From contig CAZPJD010000010.1 of NCBI GenBank assembly GCA_964586775.1, positions 1-43,647 of the forward strand: a stretch of DNA of 43,647 nt, written 5' to 3'. The position numbers were made by a program, and so were the translations under genes. Origin of the DNA: JADLEX01 sp964586775. GTDB lineage: Bacteria > Lernaellota > Lernaellaia > JACKCT01. Within the stretch, counting starts at the first letter, position 1. Every line of letters starts with the position of its first letter. Under the pieces are notes generated by a model. The model saw only the letters and a program-made list of their open reading frames with translations, had not been told where the DNA came from and made no database searches. Shown here one piece after another: positions 16,729 to 25,853 of the stretch.

Positions 16729-18218
16729 CGTTTCGCCGCCTTGATTCCCCGGCCCAACGCGGCCTCGAACGCCTCGACCGTCAGACGCAGCGCCTTGATG
16801 CGCGCGTACTTCTTGTCCTTGGCTTCCAACAGGTGCCATGGCGCGAACTCGGTGCTCGTGCGCTCCAACATCTCGTTCGCGGCGAGTTCGTAGTCGTCCC
16901 ACTTTTCGCGGTTGCGCCAGTCCTCGGGCGTGATCTTGAAATTCTTATAGGCGGTGCGTTCGCGCTCCTTGAACCTGCGAAGCTGCTCGGCCTTGTCGAT
17001 GTGCAGCCAAAACTTCAGCAGGATGATGCCGAAGTCGCAGAGCTGCTCTTCGAAGTCGTTGATCTCGCGGTACGCGCGCTTCCACTCGTGCTGGGCGGCG
17101 AATCCCTCGACCCGCTCGACCAATACGCGACCGTACCAGCTTCGATCGTAGATCGTGACGCGCCCCGACGAAGGCACGTTGCGCCAGAAACGCCACAGGT
17201 AGTGGTGCGCGCGCTCCTCGTCGGTCGGCGCGCTGACGGGGATCACGTGATAGTGCCGCGCGTCGAACGCCGGCACGATGCGACGGATGATGCCGCCCTT
17301 GCCCGCCGCGTCCCAGCCCTCGAACACCATGATCGCCGAGCGACGCTGCTTGACGAGCCGTTCCATCAGGCCGTTGAGCTTGTCCTGATGCGCGACGAGC
17401 TGCTTTTCATATGCGGGTCGCTCGATCGACTTCGTCATGTCGAGCGTGTCGAGGATCGTGTGCCCGTTCTTCTTCACGCGTCGCGGCGGACGCGATTTCG
17501 CGGGGGGCTTCTCGCCCAGGCGGCGGATCAGTTCGTCGCGGATGACCGTGGCCGCCTGCAAATTGCGCCACCGCCAGTCGGTTCCCTCGACGATGGTCCA
17601 CGGCGTCTCGCCCGTGCTGGTTTCGCGCAGGACGCGCTCCACCACCTTCGTCCCCTCGTCGTACAGGCGCAGGATGTCCTTTTCCTCGCGCAGCACGCGG
17701 CGGCGCAGCTTCTTGTCCTTTTCCATCTCGCGCAGACGGCTGCGTCGCTCGCTCTTGGGCAGATGGAACCAGAGCTTGACGATGAGCGCGCCGTCGTCGA
17801 CCAGTTCCTTTTCGAACGTGTTGATCCGCACGCACGCCGCGTCGATGTGCGCCGCGTCGCCGTCGCGCACGCCGTGTTGGATGGTCGCGCGATACCACGA
17901 TCCGAACACGATGCCGGCGCGACCACGGGGCGGAAGAATCCGCCAGAAGCGCCAGTACTCGGGCCGCTCGCGTTCCTCGTCGGTCTCACGGTCGAGGGCG
18001 TGCACCTGCAGGAACCGCGCGTCCATCCATTCGGTGAGCACGGTGAGCGTGTCGGCGAGGCCGACGCGGTCGTCGCCCGAGAGCACGATGACAAGAGGGA
18101 ATTCCGCACGGTCCTTGAGCTTCATCTGCGCCTGCAGAAGCGTCGCGCGCACCGCCGGCGCCTGTTTTGCGTATTCGTCCTTGGAGAGCTTTCGCCCCAG
18201 CTCAGCGGTTTCAAACAT
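16725..18218 (-). CDS. pap: Polyphosphate:AMP phosphotransferase (two-domain PPK2)
   Basis: 497 aa from the ATG at 18218, which has GAGGGG 7 nt upstream; a longer frame to 18299 adds an unlikely Arg-rich leader. Two tandem PPK2 domains. The N-terminal one is degenerate: its P-loop reads SGDDRVGLADT, without the GK, and its Walker B region reads FGSWY. The C-terminal one is intact, with FEGWDAAGKGG and YDRSWYGRVLVERV. This half-dead, half-active pattern is that of class II PPK2, which phosphorylates AMP to ADP using polyphosphate. Cytoplasmic. The stop TAA shares bases with the stop of the facing gene (16725-16728). Confidence 0.93.
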   Translation of the reverse strand: MFETAELGRKLSKDEYAKQAPAVRATLLQAQMKLKDRAEFPLVIVLSGDDRVGLADTLTVLTEWMDARFLQVHALDRETDEERERPEYWRFWRILPPRGRAGIVFGSWYRATIQHGVRDGDAAHIDAACVRINTFEKELVDDGALIVKLWFHLPKSERRSRLREMEKDKKLRRRVLREEKDILRLYDEGTKVVERVLRETSTGETPWTIVEGTDWRWRNLQAATVIRDELIRRLGEKPPAKSRPPRRVKKNGHTILDTLDMTKSIERPAYEKQLVAHQDKLNGLMERLVKQRRSAIMVFEGWDAAGKGGIIRRIVPAFDARHYHVIPVSAPTDEERAHHYLWRFWRNVPSSGRVTIYDRSWYGRVLVERVEGFAAQHEWKRAYREINDFEEQLCDFGIILLKFWLHIDKAEQLRRFKERERTAYKNFKITPEDWRNREKWDDYELAANEMLERTSTEFAPWHLLEAKDKKYARIKALRLTVEAFEAALGRGIKAAKR

Positions 18219-18330
18219 CGCACGCCCCCTCGACGCCAAATCCAAATCGCAAGACAAATCGGGCCGACGCCGGAATTGAGCGTAGCGCGTGCGGGGCAAA
18301 TTTCAATCGGTCGCGGGGCGACGACCGGAA

Positions 18331-19206
18331 TCAGGCGGCGAGGGCCGCGAAGACCTCGGAGCGTTTCGCCTCTTCCTGCACATCACGAATGATGTCGGGC
18401 ACGTCCTCCATGCGCAGCGCCAGGTCGTCCCATGCGCCGATGCTGCTGGATTCGCGGATCATCTCGGGCGACGAGGTGACGCCGAGGTTGTTGCAAATGA
18501 AATCGGCGATGTGCACGAGCTGAGCGAGCCGCCGGTGCCGGTCGGGCGCGAGGTCGGGCTCGTGGTGGTAGATCACGGCGTCCACGACAGATTCGGGCAG
18601 ACGCCATCGCCCCAGAAGGTATCCGCCGATCTCGGCGTGCGTGATGTCGAGGAGTCGACGCTCGGAATCGGCCGCGGTCAGGTGATCGGATTCCATCAAC
18701 GCGCGCGTTTGCGCGAAGGCGTCGGCGAAGTGCCGCTCGAGCACGAAGGCGCCCACGTCGTGGAGGATCCCGGCAGTGTATGCTTGGTCCGTCTCGGACC
18801 GGTCCACGCCGCTCGCGTATTCGCCCAGCACGCGCGTCGTGTATGCAACGGTGATGGAATGCCGCCAGAACGCGTGCAGATCGACGGCCTTCGATTTTTT
18901 CCCGAACGCCCGCGCGATCCCCACCGCGGTGCAGATCCGACCGACCTCCTGAATGCCGAGCCGCGTGACCGCATGCGCGACCGACGCGATCTCCTTGCCC
19001 GCGGTACCATAGAATGCCGAGTTGACGACCTTGAGCACGGCGCTCGTGAGCGCCGGATCGTCGGCGACGATCGAGGCGATGTCGGATGCGGAGCTTTTTT
19101 CATCGCCCACCCGCTCCATCAGGCGGGCGACGACCTGCGGCAAGGTCGGCAGCGAGCGGATTTCGCCCAGCCGATCGAGGATCGATGTGCGCGCGGGGCG
19201 ATTCAT
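18331..19206 (-). CDS. HDOD-domain signalling protein
   Basis: 291 aa. The HDOD domain spans about residues 15-215 (LPTLPQVVARLM, IVADDPALTSAVLKVVNSAFY, AVTRLGIQEVGR, ILHDVG, LLGRWRLPESVVDAVIYHHEP). HDOD proteins usually lack phosphodiesterase activity and act in signalling, often beside c-di-GMP or chemosensory genes. Here it is the last gene of the chemosensory operon, one nt after the single-domain regulator that precedes it, so it is a likely output or adaptor. No receiver domain is fused to it. Confidence 0.9.
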   Translation of the reverse strand: MNRPARTSILDRLGEIRSLPTLPQVVARLMERVGDEKSSASDIASIVADDPALTSAVLKVVNSAFYGTAGKEIASVAHAVTRLGIQEVGRICTAVGIARAFGKKSKAVDLHAFWRHSITVAYTTRVLGEYASGVDRSETDQAYTAGILHDVGAFVLERHFADAFAQTRALMESDHLTAADSERRLLDITHAEIGGYLLGRWRLPESVVDAVIYHHEPDLAPDRHRRLAQLVHIADFICNNLGVTSSPEMIRESSSIGAWDDLALRMEDVPDIIRDVQEEAKRSEVFAALAA

Positions 19207-19207
19207 G

Positions 19208-19588
19208 TCACATGTCCAATCCCATCCCCAGGCTCTCCATCACCTTTGTGGTGAGGTCCTGCGGGCTGAAAGGTTTGCACAGGTAGTTGTTCGCGCCCGC
19301 CTGGATGGCGCGCACGACGTTTTCGCGTTCGGCCTCGGTGGTCACCATCATCACGGGGATCTCGCGGAATCGCTCGTCCGCGCGGATGTTGCACAGCGTG
19401 GTGTACCCATCCATGACCGGCATGTTCCAGTCGAGCAGAATGAGGTTGATGTCGCCGTGTTCTTTTTCGAGCACGTCGAGCGCCTCCTTCCCGTTCGCCG
19501 CGCCGACGACGTCGAACCCGATGACGCTGACGGCGTCGGTGATGATCCGGCGGATCACGAACGAGTCATCGACCGAGAGGATTTTCAT
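19208..19588 (-). CDS. Single-domain response regulator (CheY-like)
   Basis: 126 aa, a receiver domain only. It has the acidic pair (VDDS), the phospho-acceptor Asp in LLDWNMPVMDG, Thr in MVTTEAE and Lys in CKPF. It lies between cheR and the HDOD gene and is distinct from the cheY that opens the operon; the two share the LLDWNMP/ISDWNMP core and the TTEAE/TAESE region. It may act as a phosphate sink or a second output. The start is the first Met, giving MKILSVDD. Confidence 0.92.
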   Translation of the reverse strand: MKILSVDDSFVIRRIITDAVSVIGFDVVGAANGKEALDVLEKEHGDINLILLDWNMPVMDGYTTLCNIRADERFREIPVMMVTTEAERENVVRAIQAGANNYLCKPFSPQDLTTKVMESLGMGLDM

Positions 19589-19598
19589 GGCGCGCTCC

Positions 19599-20447
19599 TT
19601 ACCGCTTCACCTGGTAGAAGATCGACCGTTGGTGATCGCGGATTTCGAAGTCGGTGCTGTAGCCCGACAGGCTCTCCGCGGAGCCGAGGAACAAGTGGCC
19701 GCCCGTGTTCAGAGCCCGGGCCAGCCTCGCGAAAAGGCCCTTCTTGAACGTCTCGGAGAAGTAGATCGCGACGTTGCGGCACATGATGATGTCAAAGGTC
19801 CCCAGCGCCGCGAAGTCGGACTGCAAATTGAGGCGCTTGTACGAGACCATCTTCTTCACCGCCTCGTCGAGCACCCACACGCGGCCGTTCTGTTTGAAGT
19901 AGCGGTCGCGCATGGCGTCTTCGAGGCCGCGGCCCATCGAGATCTGGTCGTAGCGACCCGCCATCGCGAGAAAGAGCACCGACGGCGAGATGTCGGTCCC
20001 GAGAATCTCGACGTTCGCGGGCCGGAGCGCCGCGCCGGGCCGCAATCGCGCGTACTCGTGAACGCACATCGCCAGCGAATACGGCTCCTGCCCGGTGGAG
20101 CTCGCCGCGCACCAGATGCGCACGCGCATGCGCTTTCCCGAGGCGATCTCGGCGTCGAATTGCGGCAGCAGGACGTCCTGAAAAACCGTGAATGGCGACT
20201 TGTCGCGGAACCACAGCGTCTCGTTGGTCGTCATCGCGTCGACCAGCTTGTCGCGCAGGCGCTGGTCGGGCGTCGATTTGATCTTGCGGTAGAATTCCAG
20301 AAAGGACTTCGAGCCCGACTCGACGACCATGTTCGTCAGCCGGCTCTCGATCAGGTATTCCTTTCCGCTCGTGAGCGAGATCCCGCACTGCTCCTCGATG
20401 TAGTCGCGAAGCAACGTGAATTCCTCGTTCGAAATGGCGAGCGCCAT
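19599..20447 (-). CDS. cheR: Chemotaxis protein methyltransferase CheR
   Basis: Methylates Glu residues of chemoreceptors with S-adenosylmethionine. 282 aa from the ATG at 20447, preferred over the adjacent GTG at 20450 because GGAGGT lies 7 nt upstream of the ATG. N-terminal helical domain (about 1-80), then the Rossmann domain with TTNETLWFRDKSPF, WCAASSTGQEPYSLAM (SAM-binding), ILGTDIS and DIIMCRNVAIYF. The ATG overlaps the cheB stop by one nt (TGATG). No receptor gene is in the window, so its substrate is elsewhere. Confidence 0.96.
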   Translation of the reverse strand: MALAISNEEFTLLRDYIEEQCGISLTSGKEYLIESRLTNMVVESGSKSFLEFYRKIKSTPDQRLRDKLVDAMTTNETLWFRDKSPFTVFQDVLLPQFDAEIASGKRMRVRIWCAASSTGQEPYSLAMCVHEYARLRPGAALRPANVEILGTDISPSVLFLAMAGRYDQISMGRGLEDAMRDRYFKQNGRVWVLDEAVKKMVSYKRLNLQSDFAALGTFDIIMCRNVAIYFSETFKKGLFARLARALNTGGHLFLGSAESLSGYSTDFEIRDHQRSIFYQVKR

Positions 20448-21589
20448 CACGTCGACCTCCGGGCAAACGGACGAATTTTATCTGCAATGCGCGATGCGAT
20501 TTCGGTCAGCGCGATCTGGGCGTCGGACAGGCCCGCCTCGTCCACGGCGCGGGGCATTCCGTACACCACGCACGTCGCGGCGGACTGCGTGATGCAGTAA
20601 CAGCCCTTGCGCTTGAGCGTGGCGACGCCGTCCGAGCCATCGTCGCCCATGCCGGTCAGCACGACGGCGAGGATGTTCTTGCCGTAGGTGTTCGCGACCG
20701 ATCGGAAGAGCACGTCCACTGACGGACGGCAGCTCTTCACCGGCGGATTGTCATTGATGCCGATCCGCCGTTCCGTCGCGCCGGCCTCCTCGCGCACGAC
20801 CATGTGTTTCCCGCCGGGCGCGATGTAGACGGTATTGCGCACGATCGGCTCGCCGTCCACGGCTTCCTTTACGGTGAGCGGCGACTTGCCGTCGAGGTTT
20901 CGCGCGAGCGACTCGGTGAATTTTGGCGGCATGTGCTGCACGAGCAGAACCGGCACGCCCAGATCGCCGGGCAACAGGGGGATGATCTTGCCCAGCGCCT
21001 CGGGGCCGCCGGTGGAGCAGCCGATCGCGAGTACGTCGAAGACACCGGGGACGGGCGCGATGCGGGCCGACGGCGGCGGCACGGGCGCGACGATCGCCGG
21101 TGCGGGCTCGGAGCGCGTGTCCCGCCCGGCGCGCATGGCGGCGGTGCGTTGGCGCGTGCGGTGGAGCATCAGCACGGTCGAGATCTGCTTGCGCAGCCAC
21201 TCGACGCTGGCGTCCATCCCCATGCCCTCGGGCTTGGGAACGAAGTCGATCGCGCCCGATTGCAGGCACTTGATCGTGATGTCGGCGTTGTGCGTGCTCG
21301 CGCCGCTGACCATCACCACGCCGATCTGCGGCCAGCGCTGCTTGAGCGCCTTGAGCGTCTCCAAACCGTCCATCTCGGGCATCTCGACGTCGAGAAACAC
21401 GAGGTCGGGTTTGAGCTGCTCGATCTTGAGCAGCGCGATTCGTCCGTTGGGGGCGGTGCCGACGATCTCGGCGTCGTCGAGCCGCTCGACAACGTCGGTC
21501 ATGATCCGTCGATAGGTGACGGTGTCGTCGACGACCAGAACCCGGCTGCGTGGTTCCGGCGAAGAGACTTTGGCGGCGTTCCAGCTCAT
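20447..21589 (-). CDS. cheB: Chemotaxis response regulator protein-glutamate methylesterase CheB
   Basis: 380 aa from the ATG at 21589; the frame is open further but the extra part is Arg/Ser-rich shadow. N-terminal receiver domain with phospho-acceptor Asp in VFLDVEMPEMDGLE and Lys in VPKPEG, a Pro/Ala-rich linker (about 145-185), then the methylesterase domain with the catalytic Ser in GCSTGGPEAL, His in LVQHMPPKFT and Asp in LTGMGDDGSDG. Removes methyl groups from receptors, opposing CheR. Coupled to cheR by a TGATG overlap. Confidence 0.96.
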   Translation of the reverse strand: MSWNAAKVSSPEPRSRVLVVDDTVTYRRIMTDVVERLDDAEIVGTAPNGRIALLKIEQLKPDLVFLDVEMPEMDGLETLKALKQRWPQIGVVMVSGASTHNADITIKCLQSGAIDFVPKPEGMGMDASVEWLRKQISTVLMLHRTRQRTAAMRAGRDTRSEPAPAIVAPVPPPSARIAPVPGVFDVLAIGCSTGGPEALGKIIPLLPGDLGVPVLLVQHMPPKFTESLARNLDGKSPLTVKEAVDGEPIVRNTVYIAPGGKHMVVREEAGATERRIGINDNPPVKSCRPSVDVLFRSVANTYGKNILAVVLTGMGDDGSDGVATLKRKGCYCITQSAATCVVYGMPRAVDEAGLSDAQIALTEIASRIADKIRPFARRST

Positions 21590-21641
21590 GTCCACCGGTC
21601 CGGGCGGGCGGGTTGGGTCATGCGGCGCACGGGGGCGTCGC

Positions 21642-22112
21642 TCAGGCGCAGACTTGCGCCACCTTGAGGATCGAGAGCAGGCCGTGGTCGAGCTTGACCA
21701 CGCCCGAAAGATACTTGCCGCTGACAACGCCGACGTTCGCCGGTGGCCGCTCGATCTCGGATTCGTCCACGGTCACGACGTCGCCGATGCGGTCGACGAG
21801 CAGGCCGACCACGTCGGTCCCGGTGCCCAGGTGCTCGTCCACGTGGATCGACTGCCGGTCGAGCTCGCCCTCGGTCTTGAGGATGATGTTGCGCGACGTG
21901 GCCGACACCTCGCGCGGTTCGAGCGCGAGTTTGACGCCCAGGTCGAGCACCGTGACGATCTGGCCGCGCAGATTCACGAGGCCGCGCACGTGGTTGCCCA
22001 CGCGGTGCACCGGCGTGAGTTCGAGTTGCCGGCTGATCTCGCGGACGTAGAGGATGTCCACGCCGAAGAGGTGATCGTCGAGATAGAAGGTGGTGTATTG
22101 TCTGTCGCTCAT
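21642..22112 (-). CDS. cheW: Chemotaxis coupling protein CheW
   Basis: 156 aa, a single CheW SH3-like domain (about 5-150) with FGVDILYVREI, VHRVGNHVRGLVNLRGQIVTVLDL and VGLLVDRIGDVV. Links the kinase CheA to receptors in the array. Start at the ATG 22112, which overlaps the cheA stop (TGATG); a GTG lies directly before it. Second of two close-packed pairs in this operon with the same GTGATG junction. Confidence 0.95.
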   Translation of the reverse strand: MSDRQYTTFYLDDHLFGVDILYVREISRQLELTPVHRVGNHVRGLVNLRGQIVTVLDLGVKLALEPREVSATSRNIILKTEGELDRQSIHVDEHLGTGTDVVGLLVDRIGDVVTVDESEIERPPANVGVVSGKYLSGVVKLDHGLLSILKVAQVCA

Positions 22113-25100
22113 CACGCCGCCCTCGTCGCCTGACGCAGCAGGTTGTGGATGGTTTCGAGGAGCCCCGCCTTGTCGATCTTTACCGCGTAATCCGTGAATC
22201 CGCTCTTGACGCCCTGCTCGCGCGATTTGTCGTCGGCGAGCGACGTGAGCGCGAGGACCGGCACGCCGGCATGGCCGTTGCCGCTGCCGCGGATTCGGCG
22301 CACGAGCTCGAAGCCGTCCATGCGCGGCATCACGATGTCGGAGACGACGAGGTCGTAGTGCGTCTTCATCATCGCTTCGAGAGCCTCCTCGCCGTCGCGC
22401 ACCGTGTCGACCGCATAGCCCGCGGACTCCATGTAGTCGCGTTCGAGCTGGCGGAAGAAGGGCGTGTCCTCGGCGAGCAGGATGCGGTAGGAGCCCTCGG
22501 CGCGCCGGATGGGCGCGTCCGCGCCGTAGTATTCGGGATCGACGCGTTCCATGAGCGCGAAGGTGTCGAGCACCAGCGTGATGCGCTCGTTGACGATCGC
22601 CGATCCCATGATGCCGCCGTCGGCGCGATTGGTCGTGTCGAGCTCGATCTCGGTTTCGAGTACGTTGACGACCTCGGTTGCGACGATGCCGACCGCGGTC
22701 TTCATGAGCTTGGGCACGATGACGTAAAGGAACGCGCCGTCATCCGCGGGGGACGAGACCGGCAGGTGGTGGTGCAGACGCACGAGGCGCATCGCGCCGC
22801 CGCGGTACTTGATGAACTCGCGGTCGCCCACGCGCTCGATGTCTCCCACGGGCACCTTTTCGATGCGCGTGATGAGCGCGAGCGACATGGCGAAGATCTC
22901 CTCGGGGCCGTTGCGGAAGAGCAGTACGGTCTGCCGCTCGCGCAGGCCGTTGCGTAGCGAATCCTGCTCCATGGCCACGTTGGCGCGGTCCACGTCCTCG
23001 AACGCGAGCTTGGCGGTGTCGGCGATGCCCTTGGCGTCGAGAATCATCGCCACGCGGCCTTCGCCCATGATGGTGGTGCCCGAGTAGCAGGCGTTTTCCT
23101 TGACGTACTTCGAGAGCGGCTTCACCACGATCTCCTCGTTGTCGAACACGCGATCGACGATGAGGCCGAACTGGTTGGCGCCCGCCACGAGCACGAGGAT
23201 GTTGATGGCGCTCTGCGAATGGAATCGGCGATCCGGCCCCCCGCGACGATCGGGATGCGACTTTTGCGCGCCGCCGTTGAGAGCCACGAGCTCGCCGCTG
23301 TCGGCGTCGACGCGAAAACGGTTGGGCTCGCCCTCCGGCGCGCGGCGGTCGACGAGCGACACGCGGCGTTCGTCGCATGCCTCGCTCGTCTCGGGATCGA
23401 CATACGTGGCGCGGATGCCGAGCACCTCGGACAGACGCACCAGCGGCAGAAGCTGGTCGCGCAGGCGCAGCACCTCGGCGCCGTTGACCTCCTTGATGCT
23501 CTTGGACGCGTCGCGCGCGCGGATGCGCACGAGTTCGACGATGCTGACCTGGGGCACGGCGAATTTTTCGTCGCCGACGCCCGTGAGCAGCGAGGGAATG
23601 ATCGCGAGGGTGAGCGGCAGACGCAGCTTCACGCGCGTGCCCTCGCCCTTGGTGGATTCGAGCTCCACGGTTCCGCCCAGGCGCTCGATGTTCGTCTTCA
23701 CGACGTCCATGCCGACGCCGCGGCCCGACACGTCGGTAACCTGCGCGGCGGTCGAGAACCCCGGCGCGAAGATGAGGTTCAGCACCTCGCGTTCGGTCAT
23801 GCGCGCGGCGGCCTCGGCCGCGACGACGCCTTTTTCCACCGCTTTGCGGCGAATCACGGCCGAGTCGATGCCCTTGCCGTCGTCGCTGATCTCGATGTTG
23901 ACGAGGCCCGCTTCGTGGAATGCCCGCAGCAGGACGCGCCCGACGCGCGGCTTGCCCGCCTTCTCGCGTTCGTCGCGCGACTCGATGCCGTGATCCGCCG
24001 TGTTGCGAATCAGATGCGTCAGCGGGTCGGAGAGCGACTCGATGATCGACTTGTCGAGTTCGACGTCGCCGCCCTGAATCTCGAGCTCGATTTCTTTGTC
24101 GAGTTTCTTGGCCAGGTCGCGCATGATGCGCGGGAACTTGTTGAACACGCCGCCGACCGGCTGCATGCGGGTGTACATGATGCTTTCCTGCAGCTCGCCG
24201 GTCACGAGGTTGAGGTTCTGCAGGACCGAGTTCAGGCCGCGGATCTCGCCGGTGCGGTCGGTGAGGAGCTGCGTGAGCTGGTTGCGCGAGAGCACGAGCT
24301 CGCCCGTGAGGTTGAGCAGGTGGTTGAGCAGCGATACGCTCACGCGCAGCGTCTCGGCGCCTTCCTGACCGCGCGATGCGGTCGCGGCGGCCTCGTGAGC
24401 ATCGACCGGCGTTCCATTCGCCTTCCCGTTCGCGCCGGATGATTTCTCTTTCGCGCCGACGGGCGGCGCGACGGGCGCGGCGACGGACGGCGCAAGGGAC
24501 GGGGCAGCCTCGGCAATCGACGCGGCCGCCTGCGCCGCGGGCGGCTCCAGCGCTCGAACCTGATCGTCGGCGACGTGCAGCGCCATGGCGAACAGGTCTC
24601 TTTCGAGCACGCTCGCACCCAGAATCCACACGTGCGCCGCGTCGAACTGGCTTTCGAGGTCGGCGCGGGACGGATCGCTGCCCAGGCATTCGCCGACGGT
24701 TTTGAGCTGGTCGAGCACGTCGAGCGCCGAACGCCCGCCGGCCTTCAGGTCCCGCTCGGCGTCGAGGCGAATCAGAAAGACGTTGCGGCCCGATGCCTGA
24801 CACGACTCCCATTGCGCCGCGGTCGGCGCAAGCGCGGGTTCCTCGTGCGGGGGCTGGGAGGTCGCGGCCTGCGGCGTCGATTTGGCCGTCTCGGCGCTTT
24901 TGCCGTTCGCGGCGTCGAGCAGCGCGACGAGGCGCGATTTTTCGACGGAGATGTCGAAATGGTCGCTGTTTTCGACGTCGTCCACCATGGCCGAAAGCCG
25001 GTCCGAGCCCGCGAGCAGAGCGTCGACCAGTTCCGACGAAACGGACATCGACTTGTCGCGCAGCTTCATCAGCAGGCTCTCCATCACGTGGGCGAGCTCG

Positions 25101-25291
25101 TTGATGTTCTTCAGATTGAAGAACCCCGACGCGCCCTTGATGCTATGCACGCTGCGGAAGATGCGATTCACCACATCGGGATCGGGATCGCCGGATTGCT
25201 CCAGCGCCAGCAGGTCCGGCTCCAGCACCTGCAGGTGATCCCGGGCTTCCGTGATGAAATCCTGAAGAACTGCGCGGTATTTATCGTCCAT
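22112..25291 (-). CDS. cheA: Hybrid chemotaxis histidine kinase CheA with second CheW-like domain and C-terminal receiver
   Basis: 1059 aa. Domains in order: Hpt (His49 in RSVHSIKGASGFF); a Pro/Ala-rich linker; dimerisation helices (about 310); HATPase (N box LIRNTADHGIES near 430, G1 SDDGKGID near 472, G2 VSGRGVGMDVV); a CheW domain (from about 565) interrupted by a hydrophilic insert at about 630-695 (PDRRGGPDRRF); a second CheW-like segment (about 785-915); and a receiver domain (about 935-1055, VVSDIVMPRMDGFE). Such CheA-REC hybrids occur in non-flagellar or alternative chemosensory systems, where the receiver can act as a phosphate sink. GAGGGGA lies upstream of the ATG. The second CheW-like part is assigned by pattern and is less certain. 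Confidence 0.95.
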   Translation of the reverse strand: MDDKYRAVLQDFITEARDHLQVLEPDLLALEQSGDPDPDVVNRIFRSVHSIKGASGFFNLKNINELAHVMESLLMKLRDKSMSVSSELVDALLAGSDRLSAMVDDVENSDHFDISVEKSRLVALLDAANGKSAETAKSTPQAATSQPPHEEPALAPTAAQWESCQASGRNVFLIRLDAERDLKAGGRSALDVLDQLKTVGECLGSDPSRADLESQFDAAHVWILGASVLERDLFAMALHVADDQVRALEPPAAQAAASIAEAAPSLAPSVAAPVAPPVGAKEKSSGANGKANGTPVDAHEAAATASRGQEGAETLRVSVSLLNHLLNLTGELVLSRNQLTQLLTDRTGEIRGLNSVLQNLNLVTGELQESIMYTRMQPVGGVFNKFPRIMRDLAKKLDKEIELEIQGGDVELDKSIIESLSDPLTHLIRNTADHGIESRDEREKAGKPRVGRVLLRAFHEAGLVNIEISDDGKGIDSAVIRRKAVEKGVVAAEAAARMTEREVLNLIFAPGFSTAAQVTDVSGRGVGMDVVKTNIERLGGTVELESTKGEGTRVKLRLPLTLAIIPSLLTGVGDEKFAVPQVSIVELVRIRARDASKSIKEVNGAEVLRLRDQLLPLVRLSEVLGIRATYVDPETSEACDERRVSLVDRRAPEGEPNRFRVDADSGELVALNGGAQKSHPDRRGGPDRRFHSQSAINILVLVAGANQFGLIVDRVFDNEEIVVKPLSKYVKENACYSGTTIMGEGRVAMILDAKGIADTAKLAFEDVDRANVAMEQDSLRNGLRERQTVLLFRNGPEEIFAMSLALITRIEKVPVGDIERVGDREFIKYRGGAMRLVRLHHHLPVSSPADDGAFLYVIVPKLMKTAVGIVATEVVNVLETEIELDTTNRADGGIMGSAIVNERITLVLDTFALMERVDPEYYGADAPIRRAEGSYRILLAEDTPFFRQLERDYMESAGYAVDTVRDGEEALEAMMKTHYDLVVSDIVMPRMDGFELVRRIRGSGNGHAGVPVLALTSLADDKSREQGVKSGFTDYAVKIDKAGLLETIHNLLRQATRAA

Positions 25292-25318
25292 GGCGGTCCC
25301 CTCGCCCCTCGGGCGCCC

Positions 25319-25780
25319 CTATTCGAACGTGATCTCGATGAAGAACTGGCCCTGCTCGGTATTGAACGGAACGACGATCACGCTGCCCTTGGTCTTGTGC
25401 GTGATCGTGTGGTCCTTGCCCATGATGGTGGACGGGATCGACATGTCGAACCGGTAGCCCTTTTCCGACAGCACCTTTTTCGCGCCGCCGAGGACCATGT
25501 TCGCGATCTCGCTGACCATATCGATGACGATGGGCTCCATCGTCGCATAGTCCTCGCCCAGCATCTTCGACGCGATCATCAGGATGACCGGCTCCGGAAA
25601 CGTGATGGCGAGCGAGCCCTTGGTGGAGGGTCCCGCGATCCCGATGATGCCCGTCACGTCGCCGAACGCGCCCTTGCCGTTCTTGACAAAGGGCTTTTCG
25701 GGCGTCGCCTGCGTGTAAGCCATACTCGACAGCACGTTGATCATCGAATCGAGAAACGGATTGATGTACTCGACGTTCAT
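25319..25780 (-). CDS. cheX: CheX-like chemotaxis phosphatase
   Basis: 153 aa of the CheC/CheX/FliY family. The phosphatase motif E-x2-N is seen once, in MVSEIANMVLGGAKK, as in CheX; CheC has two copies. The conserved start region MNVEYINPFLDSMINVL is typical. It would dephosphorylate CheY-P. It lies between cheY and cheA, in keeping with that job. Confidence 0.88.
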   Translation of the reverse strand: MNVEYINPFLDSMINVLSSMAYTQATPEKPFVKNGKGAFGDVTGIIGIAGPSTKGSLAITFPEPVILMIASKMLGEDYATMEPIVIDMVSEIANMVLGGAKKVLSEKGYRFDMSIPSTIMGKDHTITHKTKGSVIVVPFNTEQGQFFIEITFE

Positions 25781-25853
25781 GCAAATCCCCCGCGAAACGT
25801 TTTCGCAAGCCGCCCGCCCCCGCGGACGACCGTGGCGTCGTCGTTGTCCGCGC

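Noticed and set aside
14383..16902. 839-aa open frame on the minus strand
   Set aside because: Lies opposite two real plus-strand genes; Arg/Asp/Glu/His-rich composition typical of antisense frames in GC-rich DNA, no domain visible.
16713..18392. 559-aa open frame on the plus strand
   Set aside because: Exact antisense of pap; no family features.
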